Source: Saprospiraceae bacterium (GTDB taxonomy: Bacteria; Bacteroidota; Bacteroidia; Chitinophagales; Saprospiraceae). Taken from it: DNA of 64,000 nt. The number at the start of each line of letters is the position of its first letter. The first letter of the stretch is position 1. The stretch spans positions 86,036-150,035 of the forward strand of contig JAEUUP010000072.1 of the NCBI GenBank assembly GCA_016787525.1. The letters run 5' to 3'. Below the pieces are notes generated by a model, which searched no databases, was not told the origin of the DNA, and saw only the letters and a program-made list of their open reading frames with translations. Positions 45,968 to 54,705 of this stretch are shown piece by piece. The position numbers and the translations under genes were made by a program.

Positions 45968-47620
45968 TTACTCTTTGAACAGAGTAGGGTGTTGCTCGTC
46001 AAAATCGGTAGCCTCTTGGAAGGCTTTGGCAATGGCTAAAATTGTCGCATCGTCGTACAAATTGCCTAAAAAAGAGATGCTCGTCGGATGTCCATTTGTG
46101 AAACCATTGGGCATGACGACCACAGGATGCCCTGTCAGGTTCGTAATTGGCAAAATATCGCCTTCAAAACTCGGCATAATGACGCAATCGTACCCCCTCA
46201 GTAAATCATGGACTTCAAGCATCATTTTGCTCCTCAAACGATTGGCATTGATGTACTCGACAGCGGGGATAAATCGCGCGGCTCTAAAATAATTGGGCCA
46301 ACTGAATCGGCTTTGGCTCGTCAGTTCGTCATCCAGATTGGTCCGTGTCAATTCATCGAAAGCGGCAGCGGCTTCGCTCATCAGCACGACACCCATAATG
46401 CGCGCAGGTGTTTTGATTTTCCAGTCCATAGGAATCAGTTTTGCACCCAGTTTTTCCATCGTTTCGAGTGTTCGCCATTCATTTCTATCTTTTTTGATAG
46501 AATCGAATAGGTTTTTGGGGTAAGCAATACGCATTTTAGACCAGTCAACAGGTGATTTTGCATACAGAAATGGTACATCAACTGCTGAAACATCCCCCTC
46601 AGTATCACCACCATTTAGGGCATCGAAAACAATAGCCGCGTCATAAGCCGACCGAGTTATGGGGCCCGCTTTGTCGAGCGACCAGCACAAAGTCATAGCT
46701 CCTGCACGATTGACGCGACCAAAAGTAGGACGTAAGCCCGTCGTGCCGCATCGAGTAGAAGGCGATACGATTGACCCTTGGGTTTCAGTACCAATCGCAT
46801 AAGGCAATAGACCTGCGGCAACAGCCGATGCCGAACCTGCTGACGAACCGCTCGACCCTTGTTTCAAATCCCAAGGGTTGCGTGTGATACCACCATGCCA
46901 CACGTCTCCCATTGCCAACGAACCCATTGATAATTTGGCTATCAAAACACCGCCCGCAGCCCTCAACCGCTGTACAACCGCCGCATCTGCATCAAATTTT
47001 TGATTTCTGAATGGTGCTGCACCCCACGTTGTCAGCGTATTTTTGACAGAAAACAAGTCTTTTACGCCATAAGGAATACCATGAAGGACACCTTTATAGT
47101 TGCCTTTGGCAATGTCTGCGTCAGCTTGAGCTGCTTCTTGGAGCGCAATATCTTCTGTCAAACTGATCACACAATGCAATGTATCACTGTATCGTTTGAG
47201 CCGATTGATGAAAAAACGAGTCAATTCGACCGAGCTGATTTTTTTATTTTTTATCAAACTCGCCAGTTGAGGCAAGGAATAGAAAGCAAGTTCCGCTTTG
47301 TTTTCGGGCAAAACCACATTTTTGGGTATTTCCCAAACATTGGGTTTGGGCTTTTGGGCGACTTGTTTTAAAGGTTTTATTGAGGGGGTGAATCCTAATG
47401 CCAATGCCACACTATTTTCCAGTTTTTGGGCGTGCATAATCTTATACGTAGCCAAATAGTTTTGTGCTTGACTGATGAGCGAATCACGTTCACTATCAGT
47501 CAACTCAATATCAAAGAGTTTTTCGGCATGAGAAATATTGTCTTTTAGCCCATTATTTTGTCCAAAAAGGCTGACAGAAATTCCGATTGCGAATAAAATA
47601 CTAAATGAGAACGATTTCAT
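45968..47620 (-). CDS. Exported amidase (amidase signature family)
   Basis: 550 residues with signal peptide about 1-20. The Ser-cisSer-Lys triad is visible: Lys in IPYGVKDLF (about residue 190), and Ser residues in QGSSGSSAGSASAVAAGLLPYAIGTETQGSIVSPST (about residues 250-285). The family hydrolyses amide bonds of diverse substrates. A signal peptide on a long AS amidase suggests periplasmic breakdown of peptides or amides, with an amino acid permease gene directly upstream on the same strand (inference). Two dispersed-word copies are inside (46194, 46595), plus a partial one (47380). Confidence 0.88.
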   Translation of the reverse strand: MKSFSFSILFAIGISVSLFGQNNGLKDNISHAEKLFDIELTDSERDSLISQAQNYLATYKIMHAQKLENSVALALGFTPSIKPLKQVAQKPKPNVWEIPKNVVLPENKAELAFYSLPQLASLIKNKKISSVELTRFFINRLKRYSDTLHCVISLTEDIALQEAAQADADIAKGNYKGVLHGIPYGVKDLFSVKNTLTTWGAAPFRNQKFDADAAVVQRLRAAGGVLIAKLSMGSLAMGDVWHGGITRNPWDLKQGSSGSSAGSASAVAAGLLPYAIGTETQGSIVSPSTRCGTTGLRPTFGRVNRAGAMTLCWSLDKAGPITRSAYDAAIVFDALNGGDTEGDVSAVDVPFLYAKSPVDWSKMRIAYPKNLFDSIKKDRNEWRTLETMEKLGAKLIPMDWKIKTPARIMGVVLMSEAAAAFDELTRTNLDDELTSQSRFSWPNYFRAARFIPAVEYINANRLRSKMMLEVHDLLRGYDCVIMPSFEGDILPITNLTGHPVVVMPNGFTNGHPTSISFLGNLYDDATILAIAKAFQEATDFDEQHPTLFKE

Positions 47621-47644
47621 AGGTTGATTTTAAATAATTGAAAA

Positions 47645-48967
47645 TCAATTTTTTATGACTTCTTTAAAATAATAAAAAACGCCGACACCAACGCCTAAAA
47701 ACAACAAGCCTGCAACAGCTTGCACTGGTTTTTCGATCAACGTATTGATGACGATAAATGCACTCATAGCAATAAAAATCAGAGGTGTAATTGGATAACC
47801 AATCGTTTTATATACTCCGCCAATATTTTCTTTCAATTGTTTTTTAAAAATAAAAAGAGTAGCAGCCGTTAAACCGAAAAAAGCCGTATCAATGAATACG
47901 ACATAGGTGATAAGATCTGAAAAAGTTTTCCAAAAAAGCAGTAATAAAATCGTCCAAACCGACTGAAAAATGATGGCATACTGAGGGGTCTTATATTTGG
48001 GATGTAACGCAGCAAATTGCTTGAAAAATAAGCCATCATCAGCCATAGCAAAATAAATACGTGGTGCAGTAAGAATATAAATACCAATTGTGCCTAATAC
48101 AGAGAGAACTATCAAAAACGCAATAAACGTAGCGCCAACCGACCAAACCACCGAAACCGCATCAGAAGCCACACTATTCGAAGCACTCATCTGAGCCATT
48201 GGCAATAATTTCAGATACGCCCAATTGACGGTCAAATAAGCCAAACAAACGACTGAAATGCCTAAAAGTAAAGCACGAGGCACGATGCGTTGGGCATTTT
48301 TGACCTCAGCAGCTACAAAAGTAGCGTGTTGATAGCCGCCATACGAGAAGTTCGTTCCAATCAAAGCCAAACCAAAAGCCGAAATGAGCGAGAGATTTTG
48401 CGCATTGCCAGTCCAAGTAAGTTGCGTGAAAGCCACATCGTTTTTGCCCCACAAAACACCAATAGCCACGACTATAAAAATACCCAACAACTTAGCCGTA
48501 GTGAAAATGCTGGCAAAAAGACCACCCAAACGCACACCCAAGACATTCATAATCGTGAGCAAAACAATAGCCGACACTGCGACAATGACTTGCAAAGCGT
48601 CGGACATCGGTATCAAATAGCTCAAATAAGAAGCAAAAACGAGACTCAAAGCAGCTAATGAACCCGTATTGACGACCACAAGCATCGTCCAGCCATACAG
48701 AAAAGCAGGTAATTCGCCAAAGGCTTCTTTCAGAAACACATAAAATCCACCTGCTTTGGGATGGTAGGAAGCAATTTCTGCAAAAGTCAACGCACCACAC
48801 AAGGAGATGAAACCACCAACAATCCAAACTGTAAAGACCCACCCTTCGGCGGGCAGATAACGAGCAATTTCGGAAGGTGTTTTAAATATGCCTGCGCCGA
48901 TGCTCGACCCAATGGCAATCATGGTGAGTGTGTAAAGAGAGATTTGTTGTTTGAACTGGTTTGACAT
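47645..48967 (-). CDS. APC-family amino acid permease
   Basis: 440 residues, about 12 spans. TM1 is YTLTMIAIGSSIGAGIFKTP (G-A-G-I-F break); the loop after TM2 has FAEIASYHPKAGGFYVFLKEAFGE, typical of APC/LAT-type carriers. It is followed on the same strand by the amidase gene after 24 bp, so the two may form an uptake-and-hydrolysis unit. One dispersed-word copy at 47979 gives the K-T-P-Q-Y reading. Confidence 0.85.
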   Translation of the reverse strand: MSNQFKQQISLYTLTMIAIGSSIGAGIFKTPSEIARYLPAEGWVFTVWIVGGFISLCGALTFAEIASYHPKAGGFYVFLKEAFGELPAFLYGWTMLVVVNTGSLAALSLVFASYLSYLIPMSDALQVIVAVSAIVLLTIMNVLGVRLGGLFASIFTTAKLLGIFIVVAIGVLWGKNDVAFTQLTWTGNAQNLSLISAFGLALIGTNFSYGGYQHATFVAAEVKNAQRIVPRALLLGISVVCLAYLTVNWAYLKLLPMAQMSASNSVASDAVSVVWSVGATFIAFLIVLSVLGTIGIYILTAPRIYFAMADDGLFFKQFAALHPKYKTPQYAIIFQSVWTILLLLFWKTFSDLITYVVFIDTAFFGLTAATLFIFKKQLKENIGGVYKTIGYPITPLIFIAMSAFIVINTLIEKPVQAVAGLLFLGVGVGVFYYFKEVIKN

Positions 48968-49048
48968 TGTTTTGATTGAATTTTAGACGATGCACTAATG
49001 CCCATTGTTTTGCAAATAAAACAAATATCAATCAAAAGGAGGCAAAAA

Positions 49049-49816
49049 TTAGCAATAATCAATAACGACTTCGCTTTCTATTTCTGACAAAAAGCGTTCG
49101 AGTGCTGTTTTTTTCGCTTTATCAAAAGTGTAGGAGATGTTTTTAGTAAAATATTCTTTCAAATCAAATTGAAAATACTGTGTCGGAAGAATGTAAATCA
49201 ACTGTGGAATCTGTTGTAAACCCGTTTTTAATGCCTCATTGAATTTTTTAATAAAACTATCGGGTAGCTTTTTATTCGATACCCAAGCTGCAAACACAAA
49301 TGGCAACCCCTCAGTATAATCCTCCCAAGTTTGACCCAAATCATAGACATATTTGAATTTTTCAGCCAAACCCATCGTTCTATCTCCGATGACGACACCT
49401 GCTGTTGTCCCTTCTATTTTGTCAATATACCCCTCAGTAGAATCCAGCAAAATAGGATTCAAATGCCAATGTTTTTCTAACAGAACCTTCGCCAAAGCAA
49501 CCGAAGTACGTGAATGAAAGTCCAAATACAAAGCTGTCACTTCTTCAATCGGTACTTCTGAAAAAATACACACCGTTTTCACTGCGCCAACAGCTCCTAT
49601 GCAATAGTCCGAAATAATGTGCGGAGTCGTCAATTGTGGTATCACAGCCACAGGCACAAGACCTAAATCAACCTCACCTGACACCAATTTGGCCGCACAT
49701 ACTGAGGGGATATCGAGCGACAAATGGATGTCGTTTTGGACATCGTGCTGGAAAATACCGTACAAAAAAGGCTTTGTGTTGAGATAGCTGACCGCCGAAA
49801 CATTTATTTTGGACAT
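49049..49816 (-). CDS. mqnA: Chorismate dehydratase MqnA (futalosine pathway)
   Basis: 255 residues. The periplasmic-binding-protein-like fold starts with INVSAVSYLNTKPFLYGIF, the S-Y-L-N-T-K-P signature of MqnA. The downstream GEVDLGLVPVAVIPQL, YLDFHSRTSVALAKVLL and GVVIGDRTMGL segments fit. MqnA dehydrates chorismate to 3-enolpyruvylbenzoate, the first committed step of the alternative menaquinone route, so this organism probably uses futalosine rather than MenFD. Three dispersed-word copies are inside (49307, 49430, 49700). Confidence 0.88.
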   Translation of the reverse strand: MSKINVSAVSYLNTKPFLYGIFQHDVQNDIHLSLDIPSVCAAKLVSGEVDLGLVPVAVIPQLTTPHIISDYCIGAVGAVKTVCIFSEVPIEEVTALYLDFHSRTSVALAKVLLEKHWHLNPILLDSTEGYIDKIEGTTAGVVIGDRTMGLAEKFKYVYDLGQTWEDYTEGLPFVFAAWVSNKKLPDSFIKKFNEALKTGLQQIPQLIYILPTQYFQFDLKEYFTKNISYTFDKAKKTALERFLSEIESEVVIDYC

Positions 49817-49944
49817 GAAAAAAGACTGTTGAGTGAATGATAGTGGGTTATTTTCAATTTTTAACCCATTGCTTATCTGAAAACAAGTTAAAGATAGACA
49901 ATGTTTTACTAAATTATTCTTTTTTCAGAAAAAATTGAAAGTTG

Positions 49945-50721
49945 TTACTGAGGGGATGCTTTCTGATAATCGCCAATAATGCGCAATCCTTCTAAGGTCA
50001 AATTGCGGTTGATTTCGACAAACTCGCCATCTAAAGTATTGATAATCGAAGACAATCCGCCTGTTGCAACAGCAATGCAATCACCATCCAACTCACGTCT
50101 TATGCGTGTAATCATACCTCTAACCAAATTTTCATAACCCAAAAGAATACCCGATTGAATGGCATGGACAGTATTTTTGCCCAAAACAGATTCGGGCAAA
50201 CGCAAAGGAACTTCGGGCAATTGAGCCGTATTGGCAAATAGAGCCTTGACTGCGGTTTTGAGTCCTGGCGCAATCGCCACACCTAAAATTTTGCTGTCAG
50301 CCGAAACAGTCGTAAATGTCAAAGCCGTGCCGAAATCCACTACAACGACATTGCGTTGATATTTGGTAAAAGCAGCGACGGCATTAGCAAAAAGGTCTGA
50401 ACCAATTTCATCTTTATTGTCAATATCCACAATCATAGATGGGTAAGTAGCTGGTGCAACAATGATGGGTTTAATGCCCAAAAGCTCAGTCAACATGGTA
50501 TTGAGCGTATCTGTTAATGGCGGCACAACACTACTTAAAACAATGATTTCCACTTCGCTCAAAGTCAAACCTGCTTCTAAAAAGTGTAGGCGTAGTGATT
50601 TTTCAAAGAAAAAAGAAGGCTCTTCGGTCAAAGAGCGTGTCCTAAAGGCGTGTGTCCAAGTTTCATTTTTCCAGATACCAAATACAATATCCGTATTCCC
50701 AATATCAACAACTAAATACAT
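49945..50721 (-). CDS. coaX: Type III pantothenate kinase
   Basis: About 258 residues from the ATG at 50721; the frame runs 35 codons further upstream, but MYLVVDIGNTDIVFGIW is the true N terminus of the family (D-I-G-N-T phosphate site). DEIGSDLFANAVAAF and VVVDFGTALTFTTVS are the other ASKHA motifs, then GVAIAPGLKTAVKALF. It phosphorylates pantothenate in coenzyme A synthesis; type III enzymes resist CoA feedback. The gene ends inside a dispersed-word copy: CCT CAG TAA gives Pro-Gln-stop. Confidence 0.93.
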   Translation of the reverse strand: MYLVVDIGNTDIVFGIWKNETWTHAFRTRSLTEEPSFFFEKSLRLHFLEAGLTLSEVEIIVLSSVVPPLTDTLNTMLTELLGIKPIIVAPATYPSMIVDIDNKDEIGSDLFANAVAAFTKYQRNVVVVDFGTALTFTTVSADSKILGVAIAPGLKTAVKALFANTAQLPEVPLRLPESVLGKNTVHAIQSGILLGYENLVRGMITRIRRELDGDCIAVATGGLSSIINTLDGEFVEINRNLTLEGLRIIGDYQKASPQ

Positions 50722-50867
50722 AAACGACTCGTTTTTGTAGCGAAGATAGGGTGATTTGTGAGAGTTAATACTGAGGGGGCGTTTTTTTCCTAATTTGAAT
50801 GTCAAATATTGTTTAAAGAAATACAAAATTGATGATTAAATTTATTTTCAAAAAAAATCTATTGAAG

Positions 50868-50900
50868 TTTTGACTTTTTCAAAAAAAGCAAATTTCTTTG
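50868..50900 (+). promoter_or_regulatory. Candidate promoter for the trp operon
   Basis: TTTTG (50868-50872), 20 bases, then TTTCTTTG (50893-50900), a one-base variant of TAnnTTTG. It lies 26 bases before the leader-peptide ATG. Confidence 0.5.
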
Positions 50901-50925
50901 CAGCCATAATTAAAAAAAGAAGACA

Positions 50926-50985
50926 ATGAATCAGAAATTTCAAACAAACAATTGGTGGTGGCACACTCAAACTCTCAAGGGTTGA
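50926..50985 (+). CDS. trpL: trp leader peptide with three tandem Trp codons
   Basis: ATG at 50926 to TGA at 50985 encodes MNQKFQTNNWWWHTQTLKG, 19 residues with TGG TGG TGG at positions 10-12. Tandem Trp codons ahead of an anthranilate synthase operon are the hallmark of attenuation control. The first part of the leader can pair with a segment after the stop (around 50996-51020), and a terminator stem follows at 51024-51062. Ribosome stalling at the Trp codons would alter this pairing. Too short to be noticed by ordinary gene finders. Confidence 0.85.
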   Translation: MNQKFQTNNWWWHTQTLKG

Positions 50986-51023
50986 GCGCACACCGTATTT
51001 GTTTCTGAAATTGTATTCATATC

Positions 51024-51064
51024 AAAAACGGCTTGTTGGTCTTAACCCAGCAAGCCGTTTTTGC
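51024..51064 (+). terminator. trp attenuator terminator
   Basis: AAAAACGGCTTGTTGG (51024-51039) pairs with CCAGCAAGCCGTTTTT (51047-51062, one G-U pair). It lies 38 bases after the leader-peptide stop and 140 bases before the first structural gene, the expected place for an attenuator. Confidence 0.82.
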
Positions 51065-51204
51065 ATTTTGACATTAGGCAAGAATAAGCTAAGAATTACA
51101 GAATAAGACGAGTCAACGGACTATTTAAACTCTTTTTCAATTCGTAAAATCTGTTAATTCGTGTAATTCGTAGCTCACCCAATAATTAAATCGAAATTCA
51201 CAAA

Positions 51205-51777
51205 ATGACCATTTTACAAGCAAAAACAGAACACATTGAGGCGATTTTAGCCTTGCAAGAAAAATACCACGTCAGTAATTTGACCGAAGAAGAAAAGCAG
51301 ACCAAAGGCTTTGTGACAATGAAAGTTACGCCTGAGCAATTTGTAGAATTAGTTGCAAAAAGTGGTGTTTTTATTGCTTTAGCCGATGATGGACATTTGG
51401 CGGCTTATGCTTTGACGAGTGAATGGGCTTACTACGACCAATGGGCGATTATTCAAATTATGAAAGCGACTTTACCACATTTTCGTTTGAGCGATTCGGA
51501 ATTAACAACAGAAAACTCAATCCAATATGGACCCGTTTGTATTGACGAAGCCTTTCGAGGCGGCGATATTTTGACAAAATTATTCGATGCCATTCAGAAT
51601 TATTATGCACCGATTTTTCCGTTTGCCATCACTTTTATCAATAAACAAAACGAGCGTTCGATGCGCGCTCATGCGAAAAAGACACCCCTCAGTATAGTAG
51701 GCGAATTTACGTTCAATGGTAACGATTATTGGGCTTTGGCTTGCAAAATCAATAAAGAAACTGAAATAAAAAACTAA
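51205..51777 (+). CDS. GNAT-like acetyltransferase in the trp operon
   Basis: 190 residues. MTILQAKTEHIEAILALQEKYH is the usual GNAT N terminus (beta1-alpha1); IALADDGHLAAYAL fits beta2-3, and IQYGPVCIDEAFRGGDILTKLFDAIQNYY fits beta4 and the acetyl-CoA-binding R-G-G-D loop, a variant of R-x-x-G-x-G/A. Its substrate is unknown. It is first behind the attenuator, 17 bp before trpE, so it should respond to tryptophan supply. One dispersed-word copy at 51685 gives T-P-L-S. Confidence 0.7.
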   Translation: MTILQAKTEHIEAILALQEKYHVSNLTEEEKQTKGFVTMKVTPEQFVELVAKSGVFIALADDGHLAAYALTSEWAYYDQWAIIQIMKATLPHFRLSDSELTTENSIQYGPVCIDEAFRGGDILTKLFDAIQNYYAPIFPFAITFINKQNERSMRAHAKKTPLSIVGEFTFNGNDYWALACKINKETEIKN

Positions 51778-51794
51778 AAATCAATTTATTATCA

Positions 51795-53201
51795 ATGAAA
51801 AATAAAATAAAACTAAGAACGGTTGTTCGGAAACATCTGGCAGATACATTCACACCTGTCAGCATCTACCTCAAAGTGCGCGACAAATACACCGAGTCAG
51901 TTTTGTTGGAGTCCACAGATTTTCGGAGTGCTGAAAACTGCTTTTCATTCATCGGCATTGAGCCAATCGCCCGATTTGTCGCTCAAGGTAATCAAGTGGC
52001 TGAAACGTTTACCGATGGCACAAAACACATTCAGACTCTGCCCAACTCTGCCGTTTTGCAAGAGTTCAAAAATTTTATCAGTCAGTTTGAAACAGACACA
52101 ACTAACCCCTCAGTAATCAATGGCTTTTTCGGACATACGAGTTACGATGCGGTGCAATATTTCGATACGATGGTGTTGGATAAGTCAAAACGCAGCACTG
52201 ATTTGCCCGATTTGCACTATGCTTTGTACCGTTTTGTCATCGCTATCAACCATTTCAAAGACGAATTGACCATCATTGAGAACCTTGCTAATGATGGTAT
52301 GGAATCCGAAATTGACCGCCTCGAAACCATTTTGAATACGCAAAGCGTCCCAACTTTCAACTTTATACTGAGGGGGGAAGAAAAAACGAATATGACTGAT
52401 GAAGATTACAAAAAATTGGTCACAATCGGCAAACACCACTGCCAAATTGGCGATGTTTTCCAAATAGTCCTCTCTCGCAATTTCTCACAAGCCTTTTCGG
52501 GCGACGAATTTCAAGTTTATCGAGCTTTGCGTTCCATCAATCCTTCGCCTTATCTGTTTTATTTCGACTACGGCACTTACAAAATTTTTGGCTCATCGCC
52601 TGAGCAACAACTGGTCGTCAAAAATCGCATAGCTGGCGTAAACCCCATCGCAGGCACGTACAAACGCACAGGCGACGACGAAACAGATGCTCGCGCAGCC
52701 CGTGCTTTAGCCGCTGACCCTAAAGAAAATGCGGAACACATCATGCTTGTAGATTTGGCTCGCAATGACTTAGGCAAACATTGTAAATCTGTGAAAATCA
52801 AAGAATTGCGTGATATTCAGTTCTTTAGTCACGTCATTCACATCGTTTCAAAAGTAGAAGGTGAATTGCGCGACGACGTGAATCCGATTGATGTTTTTGC
52901 CGACACTTTCCCTGCTGGCACGCTGAGTGGCGCACCCAAATACAAGGCTATCGAATTGATTGACCAGTACGAAATGACAAATCGCCATTTTTATGGCGGC
53001 GGCATTGGTTTCATCGGATTCAATGGGGACTTGACACACGCCATCGTCATTCGTTCATTTTTATCGAAAGACAATGTTTTGTATCGTCAAGCTGGCGCAG
53101 GTATCGTCGTTTCGAGTGTTGAAGAAACGGAATTGCAAGAGGTGAATCACAAATTGGGCGCGTTGAAGGTGGCGTTGTTGGCGGCTGAAAAAATATCTTA
53201 A
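51795..53201 (+). CDS. trpE: Anthranilate synthase component I
   Basis: 468 residues. Converts chorismate to anthranilate with ammonia from TrpG. The N-terminal regulatory motif VLLESTDF (about residues 35-42) is the L-L-E-S Trp-binding site, so product inhibition is likely retained. Catalytic-domain motifs: GDVFQIVLSRNFS, PSPYLFYFDYG, GSSPEQQLVV, IAGTYKRTGDDE, DLARNDLGK, HIVSKVEGEL, FPAGTLSGAPK and YGGGIGFIGFNGD. Two dispersed-word copies are inside (52106 giving N-P-S-V, 52366 giving I-L-R-G). Confidence 0.96.
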   Translation: MKNKIKLRTVVRKHLADTFTPVSIYLKVRDKYTESVLLESTDFRSAENCFSFIGIEPIARFVAQGNQVAETFTDGTKHIQTLPNSAVLQEFKNFISQFETDTTNPSVINGFFGHTSYDAVQYFDTMVLDKSKRSTDLPDLHYALYRFVIAINHFKDELTIIENLANDGMESEIDRLETILNTQSVPTFNFILRGEEKTNMTDEDYKKLVTIGKHHCQIGDVFQIVLSRNFSQAFSGDEFQVYRALRSINPSPYLFYFDYGTYKIFGSSPEQQLVVKNRIAGVNPIAGTYKRTGDDETDARAARALAADPKENAEHIMLVDLARNDLGKHCKSVKIKELRDIQFFSHVIHIVSKVEGELRDDVNPIDVFADTFPAGTLSGAPKYKAIELIDQYEMTNRHFYGGGIGFIGFNGDLTHAIVIRSFLSKDNVLYRQAGAGIVVSSVEETELQEVNHKLGALKVALLAAEKIS

Positions 53202-53222
53202 AATCTTTAAAATCAATTAGTT

Positions 53223-53831
53223 ATGAAAATTCTTGTTTTAGATAATTACGATAGTTTCACTTACAACCTCGTCCAATACATCACTGAATTGGTAGGCGAG
53301 ACCCCCTCAGTATTCCGCAACGACAAAATCAGTTTGGAAGCTGTGGACGAATACGATTGTATCATTTTGTCACCGGGTCCGGGGCTGCCAAGCGAAGCGG
53401 GTATTATGCCTGAATTGATAAAAAAATATGCACCTACAAAGCGGATTTTCGGTGTGTGTTTGGGGCAACAAGCCATTGGAGAAGCCTTTGGTGGCGAATT
53501 GTACAATTTGCCCAAGGTGTATCATGGTATCGCTACGCCTGTGAAGGTTGTGGATAAAAACGAAGCGATTTTTAAAAATGTGCCGTCCGAGATTATGGTG
53601 GGTCGCTATCATTCTTGGGCAGTTGTGAAAGAAACTTTGCCTGCCGAATTGAAGGTGACAGCCGTTGATACTGAGGGGGTCATTATGGCGTTGAGTCATG
53701 TCGAATACGATGTGAAAGGGGTTCAATTTCACCCCGAAAGCATTATGACAGATTATGGCAAGCAGATTTTGCGCGACTTTTTGCAACCCACTAAAACAAC
53801 GAAGGGTGAAGCGATTGAGTATGTGTTTTAA
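53223..53831 (+). CDS. trpG: Anthranilate synthase component II, glutamine amidotransferase
   Basis: 202 residues, class I glutamine amidotransferase. N terminus LVLDNYDSFTYNLVQYI; oxyanion strand ILSPGPGLPSEAG; nucleophile Cys in IFGVCLGQQAIGEAFGG (about residue 79); His-Glu in VQFHPESIMTDYG (about residues 170-172). Supplies ammonia to TrpE, 21 bp upstream. Two dispersed-word copies (53303 giving T-P-S-V, 53669 giving D-T-E-G-V). It may also serve PabB, as TrpG does in some bacteria. Confidence 0.95.
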   Translation: MKILVLDNYDSFTYNLVQYITELVGETPSVFRNDKISLEAVDEYDCIILSPGPGLPSEAGIMPELIKKYAPTKRIFGVCLGQQAIGEAFGGELYNLPKVYHGIATPVKVVDKNEAIFKNVPSEIMVGRYHSWAVVKETLPAELKVTAVDTEGVIMALSHVEYDVKGVQFHPESIMTDYGKQILRDFLQPTKTTKGEAIEYVF

Positions 53832-53967
53832 ATATGCGCCTTTTATAAGTTTGGAAATAAATGCTAAACGTAGATATTTGCTTTGGAAATTAGCCTACGA
53901 TATTTTGACGTTGGCTTTTTATCTGATATTAACATAGTATTATAATTTAAACGATAAGAACCTTTTT

Positions 53968-54663
53968 ATGTCAAATAAAAAGAAAAATAAGAAAAAACCA
54001 GCTGCACCAGAGCAGCAGATGTCGCCCAAGAACTACATTCTGACAGGTCGCGCGCGCAAATTGCCGATTGCAGAATGTTGGATTAGCCCAAACTGGGAAG
54101 GATCGGGTTTAAGCACGATTGCTGTTGCGCGTCGTCACAATTCGGGTAATATGACTTTGGGTATTTATCTACTTGATACTTTTTGCTTAGGATTGAAAAA
54201 TACAAATGTACTTTTCAACCAAGCCGATTATGAATATGAGGATTACTTGGATAAAATATTCAGTCCTCATGGTGGTAAAGAGCCGATAGAATACACTTTA
54301 GCGCACAATATTATTTATGGTGCAATTGCCTACGCCGAAGATTTGGGCTTCAAACCGAATAAAGATTGGACTCTGAGCCAAATGATTTTGGAAGAAGACA
54401 CCGAAGACATTGAATTGATTGAGTTAGAGTTTGGCAAAGATGGCAAACCTCTATTCATCAATGGTCCTTATGACAACGTGCAAAAAGTATTGAACACGTT
54501 GAACAAAAGTGTTGGTCAAGGCAATTATGACTTTATCACACAAATCAATGACGGAAGCGATTTTGATGGCTTCGATGATGATGATTTTGATGACGAATAT
54601 GATGATGAGGATGACGACAACGAGGATATTGAAGATGCTGATTTTGAAGAAATCAAGAGTTAG
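53968..54663 (+). CDS. Acidic-tailed protein of unknown function in the trp operon
   Basis: 231 residues. A lysine-rich start (SNKKKNKKKPAAPEQQ), a central conserved-looking domain (ARKLPIAECWISPNWEGSGLSTIAVARRHNSGNMTLGIYLLDTFCLGLKNT is split over residues 30-80) and a C-terminal tail of nearly all Asp/Glu (about 195-231). The gene lies between trpG and trpD on the same strand, 42 bp before trpD. I do not recognise the family and see no enzyme motif. A role in tryptophan synthesis is not implied by sequence, only by position. A dispersed-word copy begins two bases after its stop codon. Confidence 0.65.
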   Translation: MSNKKKNKKKPAAPEQQMSPKNYILTGRARKLPIAECWISPNWEGSGLSTIAVARRHNSGNMTLGIYLLDTFCLGLKNTNVLFNQADYEYEDYLDKIFSPHGGKEPIEYTLAHNIIYGAIAYAEDLGFKPNKDWTLSQMILEEDTEDIELIELEFGKDGKPLFINGPYDNVQKVLNTLNKSVGQGNYDFITQINDGSDFDGFDDDDFDDEYDDEDDDNEDIEDADFEEIKS

Positions 54664-54705
54664 TACCCCTCAGTATTTTTCCAAAAAACTAAAAATCAAT
54701 TAATT

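Noticed and set aside
50722..50826. 35-residue N-terminal extension of CoaX
   Set aside because: The family begins at MYLVVDIGNT; the extension holds a dispersed-word copy and no conserved residues.
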